Positions 44,506-53,786 of a stretch of DNA of 64,000 nucleotides are shown piece by piece. The translations under genes were made by a program, and so were the position numbers. The stretch comes from an uncultured Thermogutta sp. (GTDB lineage Bacteria; Planctomycetota; Planctomycetia; Pirellulales; Thermoguttaceae). The stretch spans positions 62,001-126,000 of the forward strand of contig CAKZMM010000082.1 of NCBI GenBank assembly GCA_937128505.1, read 5' to 3'. The first letter of the stretch is position 1. The number at the start of each line of letters is the position of its first letter. The notes below the pieces were generated by a model. It was not told the DNA's origin, ran no database searches, and was given only the letters and a program-made list of their open reading frames with translations.

Positions 44506-45510
44506 CTATGGAACGGAGACAGCTTCGCCGCCCGCCATCGTGGCAAGCTGCCGATAGAGGGTAAGTTCGATACTTTCGGAAACGAAGCTGACACTTGCAT
44601 CGGCTCGGGCAAATTGACCGCCTCCAGGGTGCCTGCTCATGAACGAATAATTGTTTGCCCAATCGCTCCAACAAGCATCCAAGTCCGCACTCCGATTGCC
44701 CGTGTTTTGACATTGAGCCGGGGCATTCAAGGGGATCGCACAAGTAGCTGTGGATCCATTGAAGTGAAACCACCAAGTATGAGTGCACCAGCGGGGGACC
44801 GCTTCGCCGATCATGAAGGTGTTACTTGTCCCATCGGTAATCCCCGACATCGGCGTAGCACAAGGTCGGCCGGCAGTTGCCCCACGGAAGAAAATCCCAT
44901 TACCGGCGTTTAGTCCATCCGCAGTTGCTCCCCAAGGTGTGTTCGCCAAAGGTGACGGCGGTACAACTTGGAAGTTTCCCCAACCCCAATTGGCACCGGC
45001 AACCCCTTTGTAATTGTTGACGGCCCACGAGCCGGATCGATTGGCCCTACTACCCATAATCCCCCCTTGGTTGTTCCCGTCGCTGGGGCAAATAAATGTG
45101 GAAACAACCTGCCTGGCCACATAAGCATTGCTAGGCATTGATGGGCTACTTACGTTCCCATTACGCGGGTCCAGCAGAACGTCATAATTGAAGTCGATCA
45201 TTGCGTACAAGGTATTCTGCTCGATCAACGGCAGAATCTGCGTTAGCCAGCTCGTACCGCGGAAGTCGGAATTAGGCGGACTGGCATAAATGTTCGTGCC
45301 AATAGCGTAGTTGAGGGGGAAGACTTTGGAACGGATTTCGTAATTGTGACACGCTAGGGCAAGCTGTTTCAAGTTGTTTGCACACTGCGACCGCCGAGCG
45401 GCTTCCCGGGCCGCCTGAACCGCGGGAAGTAAAAGTGCGATCAAAATGCCAATGATGGCAATGACAACCAATAACTCCACCAAGGTAAATCCACGCTTTC
45501 CGCGACTCAT
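44506..45510 (-). CDS. DUF1559 protein with a type-IV-pilin-like N terminus
   Basis: 334 residues from the ATG at 45510, with GGAGG seven bases upstream. It begins with a prepilin leader and helix (RGFTLVELLVVIAIIGILIA), probably cleaved between Gly7 and Phe8, then AREAARRSQCANNLKQLALA, a signature of the DUF1559 family that is strongly expanded in planctomycetes. The C-terminal H-x-D-G-type motif is recognisable as HPGGGQFARADASVSFV. These pseudopilin-like proteins are thought to be exported by a type II or IV pilus-like apparatus, and a PilT-type ATPase occurs elsewhere in this window (19184). A small lipoprotein gene follows. Exact function is unknown. Confidence 0.93.
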   Translation of the reverse strand: MSRGKRGFTLVELLVVIAIIGILIALLLPAVQAAREAARRSQCANNLKQLALACHNYEIRSKVFPLNYAIGTNIYASPPNSDFRGTSWLTQILPLIEQNTLYAMIDFNYDVLLDPRNGNVSSPSMPSNAYVARQVVSTFICPSDGNNQGGIMGSRANRSGSWAVNNYKGVAGANWGWGNFQVVPPSPLANTPWGATADGLNAGNGIFFRGATAGRPCATPMSGITDGTSNTFMIGEAVPRWCTHTWWFHFNGSTATCAIPLNAPAQCQNTGNRSADLDACWSDWANNYSFMSRHPGGGQFARADASVSFVSESIELTLYRQLATMAGGEAVSVP

Positions 45511-46769
45511 AACGCACCTCCTCTGAGAAAAAGGAATTGACCAACGGGCATCACAGACCACCTTCGAAGAAAAACGCAAAAACATCAGTGACCGACAGCG
45601 AGCGGTGGGCTTTTCCTTTCGGTTCCCCCCAGTCAGACAATATTTCCGGAGCTGCTCTACACTGCGGTAGAAGGTGTGAAGATCGCTCTAACGCTTTCGC
45701 CTCGAAACCCGAAGGCATGAAACAAATATCCCCCACCCCGCCGGGCGAGAGGAGGGTCCCTCCGCCTAAGGTGGATCCTGCACCATGCTTCGTGCGCGCC
45801 GAATGATCGCGACCCATTTCAGCACGAAGCTCTGGGAGAACAGACCCTCAGACGGTCTTCGTACGCTCGTACTTTGCAACAAAATCGGAGTGCGTTTTTT
45901 GCGGTCTGCTACCGGCTTTTAGGGACGCGTAGGCTACGGGCGTTCTGATTGCCCTTGCGAGGTTTCGGACTGGAATATCGATTGTCACCGCAAACTTGCG
46001 CGAGCTTGCTGAGCGTGTGTGAGAAAGTCCACCGGACAAAAAAAGAGACAATTCAAACACAGTTCTTAGAAGTCCGAAACGAACAGCGGAGCTAGACGAC
46101 TACTTAAAGCTAACCGCTTTTATGTTCTCGATGCGATAGGTCCAATCGTCGCCTAGCACCACAATTTGGAAGAATAGCTGTTTTGGGGTGCCGCGTCAAG
46201 CGGGCGTGTTTTTTTTTGGAAGAAGGCAATCGATGCTAGCTCGGATCACCGGAAAAGCCCGCCGAGACACGAAGCCATTAGCCCGATTATAGCAGTTGAA
46301 TTGACCCGAAGGACGAACGATCAAAAAGTAGCTGTGGGCAAAAATGCACATGCGGGGCGAGAAAGAGCTTCTGGTATTTGAGGGTCGGGGTGGGCGGACG
46401 ATATGTACCCCATAGTGCAATCGTCTTGCTGAGATATAGTGCACTCGTCTTGCTGAAAAATCTCGGAGATATATCAAGCACGCCAACGAAGAAGGGGTGT
46501 TGAGCCCAAGGGGTTGTCCGAACTTTTCCCGGGAAAAAACGGATTTTTAGTCGGGCGAGAAGGTGGTTAGACTTACTGAAGATAGTCCGGTTTGCCAAAA
46601 CTTGGGGCTTCGCGCCGTTGGGGGTGCTCGGAAATAGCTTACGGCGTCCGTGAAAGGCATTGCCTCAAAAGGGGCTAGTTTTCCCAGGGCTATCTTTCAA
46701 AATAGTTGGGGGTAATTTTTTAAAGCGAAGCTTGGCCACGGAAAACCAAAAATCTTAGGAGACTTAAAT
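45511..46769. other. 1.26-kb divergent spacer
   Basis: No gene was recognised. It contains a 24-bp tandem repeat (46413-46460). CCGC/GCGG followed by nine T residues near 46191-46217 is a weak terminator candidate with no gene in front of it. Confidence 0.5.
46413..46460. repeat. Tandem repeat, 2 x 24 bp
   Basis: Copies at 46413-46436 and 46437-46460 share TAGTGCA, TCGTCTTGCTGA and A-rich ends, with a few changes. Confidence 0.9.
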
Positions 46770-47996
46770 TTGGGGAATAAGTGGCTTTGGGTCGCATCGG
46801 CACTAACCGTGCTTGGTATCGGCATGGCCCTGGCGAGCCGATTTGCCGGGGTACCGGTGCCGTTGATCTCTGGCGTTCAACTCCTGTGTGGTCTGATCGG
46901 GATCCAGCTTTCCGCTCGCACGGCTTTCCATGCAGTGCTCCTTGGCTGGTACGTCTTGGGCTTCATCGGAACGTACTGCTTGCTCAATGCTCTGACGGCT
47001 ATTCAGGGGAAGACGGAAAATTGGATTCGGTACGTGACGGCTCCGGCTGGTCGGGCTTTGGTTGCACTGGTATTGGTCCTGCTTTTGGGCATTCTTTTTG
47101 ATGCCGATGGGGCTTTTTACAAATTAGGAACGCACCGGGATGGCCTCCGCCAGGCCTCCGAATATGGAATCCTTGCATGCGGGATGACTTTAGTGATCAT
47201 TGCAGGCGGTATCGATTTGGCTGTAGGCAGCGTTTTGGCCCTTTCGGCTGTCGCCTTTGCCTTAATGTCCATTCATTGGCAATGGCCGGCATGGCTTGCG
47301 GTGGTAGCCTGTTTAGTTATTGGGGCCGCGTGTGGGGGTGTCTCCGGGGCGTTGGCGGCAGGATTCCGAATTCAACCTTTTATCGCCACTCTTGCGATGA
47401 TGGTCTTTGCGCGGGGGTTGGCTAAGACCATCAGCGGTGGCATGAAGGTGTCGACCGCGGTCCAGAACCCGGATGGAACTTACCGATACGTCCCTTTGCC
47501 CCCGATTTTCGATCAGATCGACGCGAGGATTTTGGGTGAAAACCTGAGTGTTGTCACGGTGATATTTTTGGCTTGTGCAGCAATTGCATGGCTTTTCTTG
47601 ACATGGCATCGTTGGGGGCGCGAACTATATGCAATCGGGGGAAATGAGGAAGCGGCCCGGCTCTCCGGCGTGCCCGTGGTGAGGGCGAAATTGTTGGCCT
47701 TCATGGCGACCGGTGTGTTGGCCGCTGTGGCAGGAATCTGTCATGCAGCCCAGGAAAAACAAGGCGATCCTGAGGCCGGCTGGGGTTACGAACTGAATGC
47801 AATTGCCATCGTGGTAATCGGTGGAACAAATTTGATGGGGGGGCGGGGCGGAATCGGGCTGACGTTGATCGGTACATTGACCATCGGTTATCTCGAAAAA
47901 ATCCTCAGTATCAACGCGGTTCCTGAAGCTCAGCGCTTAATGCTCACTGGAATCATCATTGTGGCCGCCGTGATGACCCAGCGCCGCCGCATTTGA
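46770..47996 (+). CDS. Ribose/sugar ABC-transporter permease (RbsC-like) with an extended N terminus
   Basis: A 408-residue permease of the BPD_transp_2 family. The core matches RbsC: YGILACGMTLVIIAGGIDLA, VGSVLALSAVAFAL, RIQPFIATLAMMVFARGLAK, YAIGGNEEAARLSGVPVVR (the ATPase-contact loop) and GGTNLMGGRGGIG. Typical RbsC is ~320 residues. Here ~85 extra residues with two or three additional hydrophobic segments precede the usual start, and a ~35-residue polar insertion (STAVQNPDGTYRYVPLPPIF) follows the GGMKV segment. The TTG start at 46770 is supported by AGGAGA seven bases upstream. No ATPase or binding-protein gene is in the window; ribokinase follows 445 bp later, suggesting ribose or a related pentose. 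Confidence 0.85.
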   Translation: MGNKWLWVASALTVLGIGMALASRFAGVPVPLISGVQLLCGLIGIQLSARTAFHAVLLGWYVLGFIGTYCLLNALTAIQGKTENWIRYVTAPAGRALVALVLVLLLGILFDADGAFYKLGTHRDGLRQASEYGILACGMTLVIIAGGIDLAVGSVLALSAVAFALMSIHWQWPAWLAVVACLVIGAACGGVSGALAAGFRIQPFIATLAMMVFARGLAKTISGGMKVSTAVQNPDGTYRYVPLPPIFDQIDARILGENLSVVTVIFLACAAIAWLFLTWHRWGRELYAIGGNEEAARLSGVPVVRAKLLAFMATGVLAAVAGICHAAQEKQGDPEAGWGYELNAIAIVVIGGTNLMGGRGGIGLTLIGTLTIGYLEKILSINAVPEAQRLMLTGIIIVAAVMTQRRRI

Positions 47997-48441
47997 GTCT
48001 ATACGAGCGACGGAAGATGTCGCCTGGGGGTAGGATCGATCGAATTCGATACAGCCTCGAAACCGTCTGTAGGTAAACGAGGGAAACCACGTAGCGAAGT
48101 GCGGCTCGACGGGATCCTTTCCTCCCGCAGGGGCTCGGAAGCTGCGCGTTCTGTGATGAGGATACTTACCAGACACCTCCTCCAGCGGGGGCTCCAAAGC
48201 TACACTGTCCGACGAGAAAGGCTCCATAGGCACGGCCTCCAAAGGGAAGGCCAACATTTAAGGCCAACATTTGGAGTATTTCCCAGGGAAGAGTTTGGAA
48301 GGTTCCTGGGCAAGAGTTTTGGTAGGGGTGAATTCCAAAAAAGGGTGCCCCAAGCCGCGGCGTACCGCGGAAGGACCTTCGGGCTAGGGGTACCTGACCA
48401 CGTTTCTCCTGGCAAAGTCTTTTCAAGTTGAGGGATTCGCA
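47997..48441. other. 445-bp spacer between permease and ribokinase genes
   Basis: No gene. It contains a perfect 13-bp tandem repeat (48247-48272) followed by a degenerate ~23-bp duplication (48280-48326) with AAGAGTTTGG as its core. Confidence 0.5.
48247..48272. repeat. Perfect tandem repeat, 2 x 13 bp
   Basis: AAGGCCAACATTT at 48247-48259 is followed directly by the same 13-mer at 48260-48272. Confidence 0.9.
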
Positions 48442-49377
48442 ATGGCACAAACGAAGCCTGTTGTCGTAGTGGTAGGAAGTAGCAACACGGATATGGTCGT
48501 CAAGTGCGATCGCTTACCGCATCCCGGGCAAACGGTCACCGGCGGAAAATTCGTTGTGGCAGCCGGCGGTAAAGGGGCAAATCAAGCCGTGGCGGCCGCT
48601 CGCCTAGGTGCTCATGTGGTTTTCGTCGCAAGGGTGGGAACTGATTCCTTTGGCCAGGAGGCGCTCCGAGGATATGAAGCCGAGGGAATCGATACGCAAT
48701 TCGTGGTTCGGGATCCGGACGATCATACCGGGGTTGCCCTCATCATGGTGGATGCTTCAGGCGAAAACATGATTGCCGTGGCTTCGGGAGCCAATCACCG
48801 ACTGACCGCCGCGGATGTCCGCCGGGCTGAGTCGGTTATTGCCCGCGCCGGCGTTGTACTCGTGCAGTTGGAGATACCTTGGGAGGCAGTCCGAACAGCA
48901 GTCAAGCTGGCTTATGAACACTCGGTACCTGTGATTCTCAATCCCGCGCCGGCCGTACCATTGGATGACGATTTGCTCTCCCGCGTGAGTTACTTGACCC
49001 CCAATGAGTCTGAGGCAGAAGGGTTAACCGGCATCCGTGTGGTCGATGAGGCAACGGCTGACCAAGCCGCTGAGGCGTTGTTGAAACGCGGGGTCAGGCA
49101 TGTGATTATCACTTTGGGAGCTCGGGGGGCTTTCCTTGCCACGCAGGAACGAAAGTTGCTCATTCCCGCATTTAAGGTGAATGCAGTGGATACAACCGCT
49201 GCCGGCGATGCCTTTAACGGGGCGTTAGCGGTCGCTTTGGCCCGAGGGCTCTCCTTAGAGGCGGCGATCGAGTTTTCGGCCAAAGCCGGCGCCGTCTCAG
49301 TGACGCGAATGGGTGCCCAGCCTTCGCTTCCGCGAGAGGACGAAATCGCAGAATTCTCTGCCGAAAGAGTAGCTTGA
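48442..49377 (+). CDS. rbsK: Ribokinase
   Basis: PfkB-family kinase that phosphorylates ribose at O5 using ATP. At 311 residues it has normal length. Motifs: GSSNTDMV at the N terminus, the PfkB-1 glycine motif GGKGAN at 42-47, NPAP at 167-170, TLGARGAFL, and the anion-hole/catalytic motif DTTAAGDAFNGAL at 250-262 with catalytic Asp256. These residues are the ones expected of ribokinase rather than fructokinase. It follows the RbsC-like permease on the same strand and gives the transported pentose an entry into the pentose-phosphate pathway. The start MAQTKPVVVV is normal. Confidence 0.94.
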   Translation: MAQTKPVVVVVGSSNTDMVVKCDRLPHPGQTVTGGKFVVAAGGKGANQAVAAARLGAHVVFVARVGTDSFGQEALRGYEAEGIDTQFVVRDPDDHTGVALIMVDASGENMIAVASGANHRLTAADVRRAESVIARAGVVLVQLEIPWEAVRTAVKLAYEHSVPVILNPAPAVPLDDDLLSRVSYLTPNESEAEGLTGIRVVDEATADQAAEALLKRGVRHVIITLGARGAFLATQERKLLIPAFKVNAVDTTAAGDAFNGALAVALARGLSLEAAIEFSAKAGAVSVTRMGAQPSLPREDEIAEFSAERVA

Positions 49378-49691
49378 ACAACCGTCCCACAGCTCGTTGA
49401 GAGTATATCATTTTTTGTCGACGGAGCTTTCGGAAGGATGCGAGAACTTCCTAGATTTCGGGCCGCGGGCCTTAATTAGGGCCGGGTCATCAATCAGGCC
49501 CGGATCATTCGCGCGAGCTGTTCGCAAGCAAAAGCTATGGACCGTGCCTGGATAACAAGGGCAAGAGGGCGGAGCGATTCGGCCATTTTAAGCGCAGATG
49601 CTATCCGAGTAAACTTCGCTTGACGAGGTAGACCTCGCTCAACGAAACACCGCGCGGGGGCCAAAAGGTAAACTTTGGTACTTTGGGATGA
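49378..49691. other. 314-bp spacer
   Basis: It contains a degenerate ~18-bp duplication (TAGGGCCGGGTCATCAA, then CAGGCCCGGATCATTCG, near 49477-49511) and a CGAGGT-AG-ACCTCG hairpin at 49624-49637. No gene. Confidence 0.5.
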
Positions 49692-50294
49692 GTGATGATG
49701 GACAACACGCTAGAAGAAATTGGGAAAACGCTTTACGACGCCCGCTGGATGCTTTTGCTGGTGCTTATCGTGATTTTAATCTTGTGGAATGCTTTGTTAA
49801 AACAGTGGCGATCGAAAGACCGACAACCTTCGGTCGATCTTCGAATAGATCTATCGGCGTTGGGAAGCCAGGGACCTCCGGAAACAGGCCCTCGGCTTGA
49901 GTTTCTCGGGGTTCCGGTGAGGTTGGCCGCCGTCGTTTTCGCGCCCGCGGGCACAGCAGGGGTTTTACCACCGATTGGCCAGGGCGAGGAACTACTGGAA
50001 GCTTTGCTACCGGGATTATCCAAAATAGCAGCTCTTCATGGAACAGTGATGATCGAATGGCCGTCTCAAGTCAGTAGCAAGGGTTTTGCCCACCGTTTTT
50101 TCGCGGAGGCGAAGCTCCCCGGCAAAGGCGAAAAAGGCTCCCCGTGGTGTGGTCTCGCCGGGCCCGCTCGTTGGCAAGGAAAAGTTTTTTTGGCGGGTTT
50201 GATCTTCCGATCCGAATACCCCACGCAATTCGGTCAGGAAATCGTGGACTCCGAAACCCTTTGGCGACGCTTTCTCACCGTCTACAGAGGTTAA
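49692..50294 (+). CDS. Single-pass membrane protein of unknown function
   Basis: About 200 residues. One transmembrane helix (WMLLLVLIVILILWNALL) lies at ~19-36, preceded by a short acidic N terminus, and a ~160-residue soluble domain follows. The domain includes RLEFLGVPVRLAAVVFAPAG and ends SEYPTQFGQEIVDSETLWRRF. I recognise no named family. Three starts compete (GTG 49692, ATG 49695, ATG 49698) with only a weak upstream purine stretch. It sits between ribokinase and glycerate kinase without obvious links. Confidence 0.65.
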   Translation: MMMDNTLEEIGKTLYDARWMLLLVLIVILILWNALLKQWRSKDRQPSVDLRIDLSALGSQGPPETGPRLEFLGVPVRLAAVVFAPAGTAGVLPPIGQGEELLEALLPGLSKIAALHGTVMIEWPSQVSSKGFAHRFFAEAKLPGKGEKGSPWCGLAGPARWQGKVFLAGLIFRSEYPTQFGQEIVDSETLWRRFLTVYRG

Positions 50295-50666
50295 ACACTG
50301 ATGCCCCACCGGCAATCAAAATTAACGGCATTTCCGTTTGTCCGCGAAATCCCAAGACACATGCCGCACCATAATCGGAAATAAAAGAATCCTTATGCGC
50401 CCTGAGAATAAGCCTTTCCTAGACTGCTATGGCCGCGAAGCGGGCGTTCGTGAATTCGGGCTGCATGCCGTGGCTCCCGCATGGAGGCATCCTCGCAGGT
50501 CATTGATTGGCACAAGTATTTCGATTATTTCGATTCTTGCAAGTAGTGTCCGTTTTCGCTTTTTGTGGGGAGTATCAGTGAGCTCATATTAGCAGAAGGA
50601 TTTTCCATGAGCCCTCGCAAGCCACCGAGTGGCTAAAGGGAAAACTTTTGAAGCGGATCTCATCGA
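50295..50666. other. 370-bp spacer
   Basis: Only a 9-bp tandem echo (TTTCGATTA, TTTCGATTC) near 50518. No gene seen. Confidence 0.5.
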
Positions 50667-52025
50667 GTGTCGAGACAAGAATGCCTTGAAAAGTTACGTC
50701 AGGATGCTTTCCGCATTTGGCACGCAGGGGTTGAAGCGGTCTTCGCCGCCCGACTGATCGAAAAACATGTTTCCGTCGAACGAACCGAGCTGAGAATCGG
50801 CCCCTGGAGCTTTTCGCTCAACAAAATCCGCCGGATTGCGGTGGTTGGCGGCGGAAAAGCTTCTGCTGCCATGGCGGAAGCGATCGAAAAGAAATTCGAT
50901 GCGGATTTCCTCGGACAAAATCGCCTTTTCGGCTGGGTCAATGTGCCGGCGGACTGCGTCCGGCCTTTGCAAGCTATTCATCTGCATCCGGCCCGAACAT
51001 CCGGACAAAATGAACCAACCGCTGCGGCAGCCGAGGGTGCAGAGAGGATTCTGCAACTCGTTAATGATTTGGAGCCAGAAGATCTTTGCCTGTGTGTGAT
51101 TTCCGGGGGTGCCTCGGCCCTTTTGCCGGCCCCGATTCCTCCGATCACCTTAGAAGACAAATTGCAGGTTACCCGACTTTTAAGTGCTGCCGGGGCCACG
51201 ATCGAACAACTCAACCTGGTGAGAAAGCAAATTAGTCGGATCAAAGGCGGCGGATTGGCAAGAAGCTGCCGTGCCGGGGTATTAATCGGGCTTATTCTGT
51301 CGGATGTGTTGGGGGACTCGTTAGCGACGATCGGCTCCGGTCCCACCGTAATCGAAACAGCTCATCGTCGTAAGGCGCTTGAAGTATTTCGGCAATTGGG
51401 GCTAAAACCCCCGCAAGTCCCGCAGCGAGTTTGGGATTTTCTTGCGGAGCCGGAGCGACAAATCCCGGCTCCCCCTCAATGCGAGGTGCGGAATTTGCTT
51501 ATCGGAAACCTGAAGCTTGCTGTTGAGGAAGCTCAAAAAGAAGCCGTTCGACTGGGTTATGACCCGGTGGTCGAACTCGCCGCAAGCTCCGAGCCAACTG
51601 CCGAAGAGGTGGCTAGCCAACTGGTGCACAAGATGCTGCGGATGCATCGCGGGGGAAAGGGAGATTGCATCATCAGTGGGGGCGAGCCGGTGGTCCGGTT
51701 GATTTCTCCTGCATTGCGCGGCAAGGGTGGGAGAAACCAACAGCTAGTTCTCGCGGCCCTGTGCCAATTGATGCATGAGCCCATGGGACCATTTGTCTTC
51801 TTATCGGCTGGAACGGATGGCGAGGATGGTCCGACCGATGCGGCCGGCGCTTGGTTCGACAGCGATACCCCGGCAAGAGTTGCCGCGCTAAGCCTCGATC
51901 CGACGGCTTTTCTCCGCCGAAATGATGCCTATCATTTTTTTGACAAGTTGGGGAACCTCATAAAAACCGGCTTTACCGAAACGAATGTCGGCGATTTGCG
52001 CGTGATTGTGACGGCGAAAGAATGA
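50667..52025 (+). CDS. Glycerate 2-kinase (MOFRL/DUF4147 family)
   Basis: ATP-dependent phosphorylation of D-glycerate to 2-phosphoglycerate. The 452 residues comprise the N-terminal DUF4147 domain (VVGGGKASAAMAEAIEKKF, then SGGASALLPAP) and the C-terminal MOFRL domain (SGGEPVVRL, then GKGGRNQQLVLAA, then SAGTDGEDGPTDAAGA). The phosphate-binding glycines and the TDGEDGPTDAAG segment are intact. The GTG start at 50667 gives a normal N terminus. The MBL-fold exonuclease gene follows closely but has no obvious metabolic link. Physiological substrate within sugar-acid catabolism is inferred from family. Confidence 0.92.
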   Translation: MSRQECLEKLRQDAFRIWHAGVEAVFAARLIEKHVSVERTELRIGPWSFSLNKIRRIAVVGGGKASAAMAEAIEKKFDADFLGQNRLFGWVNVPADCVRPLQAIHLHPARTSGQNEPTAAAAEGAERILQLVNDLEPEDLCLCVISGGASALLPAPIPPITLEDKLQVTRLLSAAGATIEQLNLVRKQISRIKGGGLARSCRAGVLIGLILSDVLGDSLATIGSGPTVIETAHRRKALEVFRQLGLKPPQVPQRVWDFLAEPERQIPAPPQCEVRNLLIGNLKLAVEEAQKEAVRLGYDPVVELAASSEPTAEEVASQLVHKMLRMHRGGKGDCIISGGEPVVRLISPALRGKGGRNQQLVLAALCQLMHEPMGPFVFLSAGTDGEDGPTDAAGAWFDSDTPARVAALSLDPTAFLRRNDAYHFFDKLGNLIKTGFTETNVGDLRVIVTAKE

Positions 52026-52209
52026 CCCGGTGAGAGGCTCAAAAACGTCTTTCACACGTGACATACGCTTGCTGAGAGTACGCGGCCATCGGGGGATCAT
52101 ATTTGAAAAAGCGCGTCGAGGTATCGATGGTCCGTCACACAAATCGGCGAAGGGTCTGCGCGATACGGCCGGCATTCAGTCGATCAACACCGTAGCCCAA
52201 CACAAGAAA

Positions 52210-53175
52210 ATGTTAGCAAAAGACCTCTTATTTTTCTGGGATGGGGGGATCAAATTGACCAATGGCTTGGCTGTCGACTTTCGGCGACGGCAACCTCAGG
52301 GGTTTATCTCCCATGCTCATGCCGATCACATGGCGCGGCACGAGTTGGCCCTTTGCACGGCCCCAACCGCGGCCTTATATCAACTTCGGCTGGGCACACG
52401 GCCTGTGGTGGAACTACAGTATGGTGTACCGAAAGATTGGGCAGGGATGCGACTTACGGCCTTTCCCGCAGGACATTGCCTAGGATCGGCCATGCTCCAC
52501 GTGGAAGCGGGAAATTGCTCGTTGCTATACACGGGCGATTTTCGGCTCAAACGCTCGTTCACGGCCGAACCGGCTCAAATCCCCCGTGCCGATATCCTCA
52601 TTATGGAAAGCACCTACGGACAGCCACATTATCGGATGCCGCCTCGGGAGGAAACCGTAACTCGGCTTTTCGAGCTGGTTACCCGTGTGCTAAATGCGGA
52701 AATGCTTCCGGTGATTTACGCCTATTCGGTAGGAAAAGCCCAAGAGGTCACCTCCGCATTGACGAAGGCTGGCTTTTCCGTGTGGCAACACCAACAAGTT
52801 TACCGGGTAAGTCAGGTGTACGAGCAATTCGGCGTCACGCTCGGGCATTACAGCCTGTGTAACTCGGAACTGGAAATGCCGGCGGTGCTGGTGGTTCCGC
52901 CGCGAGCCTCGCTTCCCCCGCTGAAATTCAAGCTGTTTCGCATCGCTGTGACGGGCTGGGCACTGGATGAATCCACGAAATATCGTTTGGGGGTCGACGA
53001 AGCCTTACCGCTTACGGATCATGCCGACTACGAGGAACTCATCCAGCTTGTGGAGCAAGTCGCTCCTGATCAAATTTTTTGTCTTCATGGTCCGGAAAGC
53101 TTCGTGCATCGGCTTTGCGAGCAGGGCTGGCAGGCCAAACCGCTGGGACAGCCGGTGCAAAATCGATTGTTTTGA
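52210..53175 (+). CDS. MBL-fold exonuclease of the ligase-associated (SNM1-like) family
   Basis: A metallo-beta-lactamase-fold nuclease. With the ATG at 52210 it has 321 residues and begins MLAKDLLFFWDGGIKLTN, as expected for the family. The frame is open to a GTG at 52030, five bases after glycerate kinase, but the added 60 residues are unconserved. Metal motifs: HAHADH at 35-40, His89 (AGHCLGSA), Asp110 (TGDF) and a late TDHADYEE. ESTYGQP and IYAYSVGKAQEV are typical of 'ligase-associated DNA exonuclease' proteins, which usually sit beside an ATP-dependent DNA ligase. No ligase is in this window. Role in DNA end processing is inferred. Confidence 0.85.
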   Translation: MLAKDLLFFWDGGIKLTNGLAVDFRRRQPQGFISHAHADHMARHELALCTAPTAALYQLRLGTRPVVELQYGVPKDWAGMRLTAFPAGHCLGSAMLHVEAGNCSLLYTGDFRLKRSFTAEPAQIPRADILIMESTYGQPHYRMPPREETVTRLFELVTRVLNAEMLPVIYAYSVGKAQEVTSALTKAGFSVWQHQQVYRVSQVYEQFGVTLGHYSLCNSELEMPAVLVVPPRASLPPLKFKLFRIAVTGWALDESTKYRLGVDEALPLTDHADYEELIQLVEQVAPDQIFCLHGPESFVHRLCEQGWQAKPLGQPVQNRLF

Positions 53176-53267
53176 GAAAAGCGCCCATTGATACAAGGTT
53201 CAAATCGTGTGGTGTTCAAAGGGCTGAACAGCAGCATCGATCGTTTTGAGAAAAGCGGCCATTGATA
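53162..53267. repeat. Direct repeat, 2 x 32 bp, the first copy overlapping the exonuclease stop codon
   Basis: Copies at 53162-53193 and 53236-53267 begin ATCGAT and include GTTTTGAGAAAAGCG; they match at 30 of 32 bases. The first contains the last codons and the TGA of the MBL exonuclease gene. The copies are 74 bp apart. Confidence 0.92.
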
Positions 53268-53746
53268 TGAGGGAATGGAAAAAAGCTTATCGTCAGGATA
53301 GAGAAACTCACACTCAGCAACGACGGAATCGACCGATTCGCAACTTTACGGACATCTGCATGTGGCGATGCGCCGCTCGGGCAAAAGCACTATGAAAGCA
53401 AACTCGTGCGGACACAGAGATGTTCCGAGCACTTATTTAGAGGTGAGCGACCTTCTTGGGCGGGCAAGGCGGGGCACCTGCCAGAAAGTGGTGAGTTTTC
53501 CTCTTGTCGGTTTGATCCCATCGGCAAACTTTCACCCTGGCCGGGCCAATAAGAAACGATAGGTCAGCTTGCGCCGACGATTTCATGAGGGCTCTCGACC
53601 GTCTCGGAATTTTGTAGGAATTTCCGCCGCGCCAGAACTAGAGTGCCGTAGGGTTCAAGAGCCGTCTTGATCTCCTCCTGCGTTTGCAGGTTTTCTCCTA
53701 AGTTTGCGGGTTGTTTTCCTCGTGAGTTTGCGGCTTGTTTCCCACC
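53176..53746. other. 570-bp convergent spacer
   Basis: Contains the second copy of the 32-bp repeat and the 24-bp array that continues into the neighbouring gene. The minus-strand frame of that gene stays open past its stop down to 53564. No independent gene was recognised. Confidence 0.5.
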
Positions 53747-53786
53747 TCACTTTGCAGCTTTATTTCCTTCTGGGTTTGCGGGGCTA
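53683..53786. repeat. Tandem array, five units at 20-24 bp, running through a stop codon
   Basis: The plus-strand core GTTTGC(G/A)GG or its variants recurs at 53683, 53703, 53727, 53751 and 53775; the last four are exactly 24 bases apart. On the minus strand this encodes octapeptides such as ANPEGNKA, then, past the TGA, ANSRGKQP and ANLGENLQ. The array straddles the end of the 53747-56911 gene. Confidence 0.88.

Noticed and set aside
52066-52080. CTGAGAGT, reminiscent of a TPP riboswitch element
   Set aside because: The other conserved riboswitch segments are missing and no thiamine gene follows.
53196-53212. GGTTCAAATC, resembling a tRNA T-arm
   Set aside because: No acceptor or anticodon stems are found around it.
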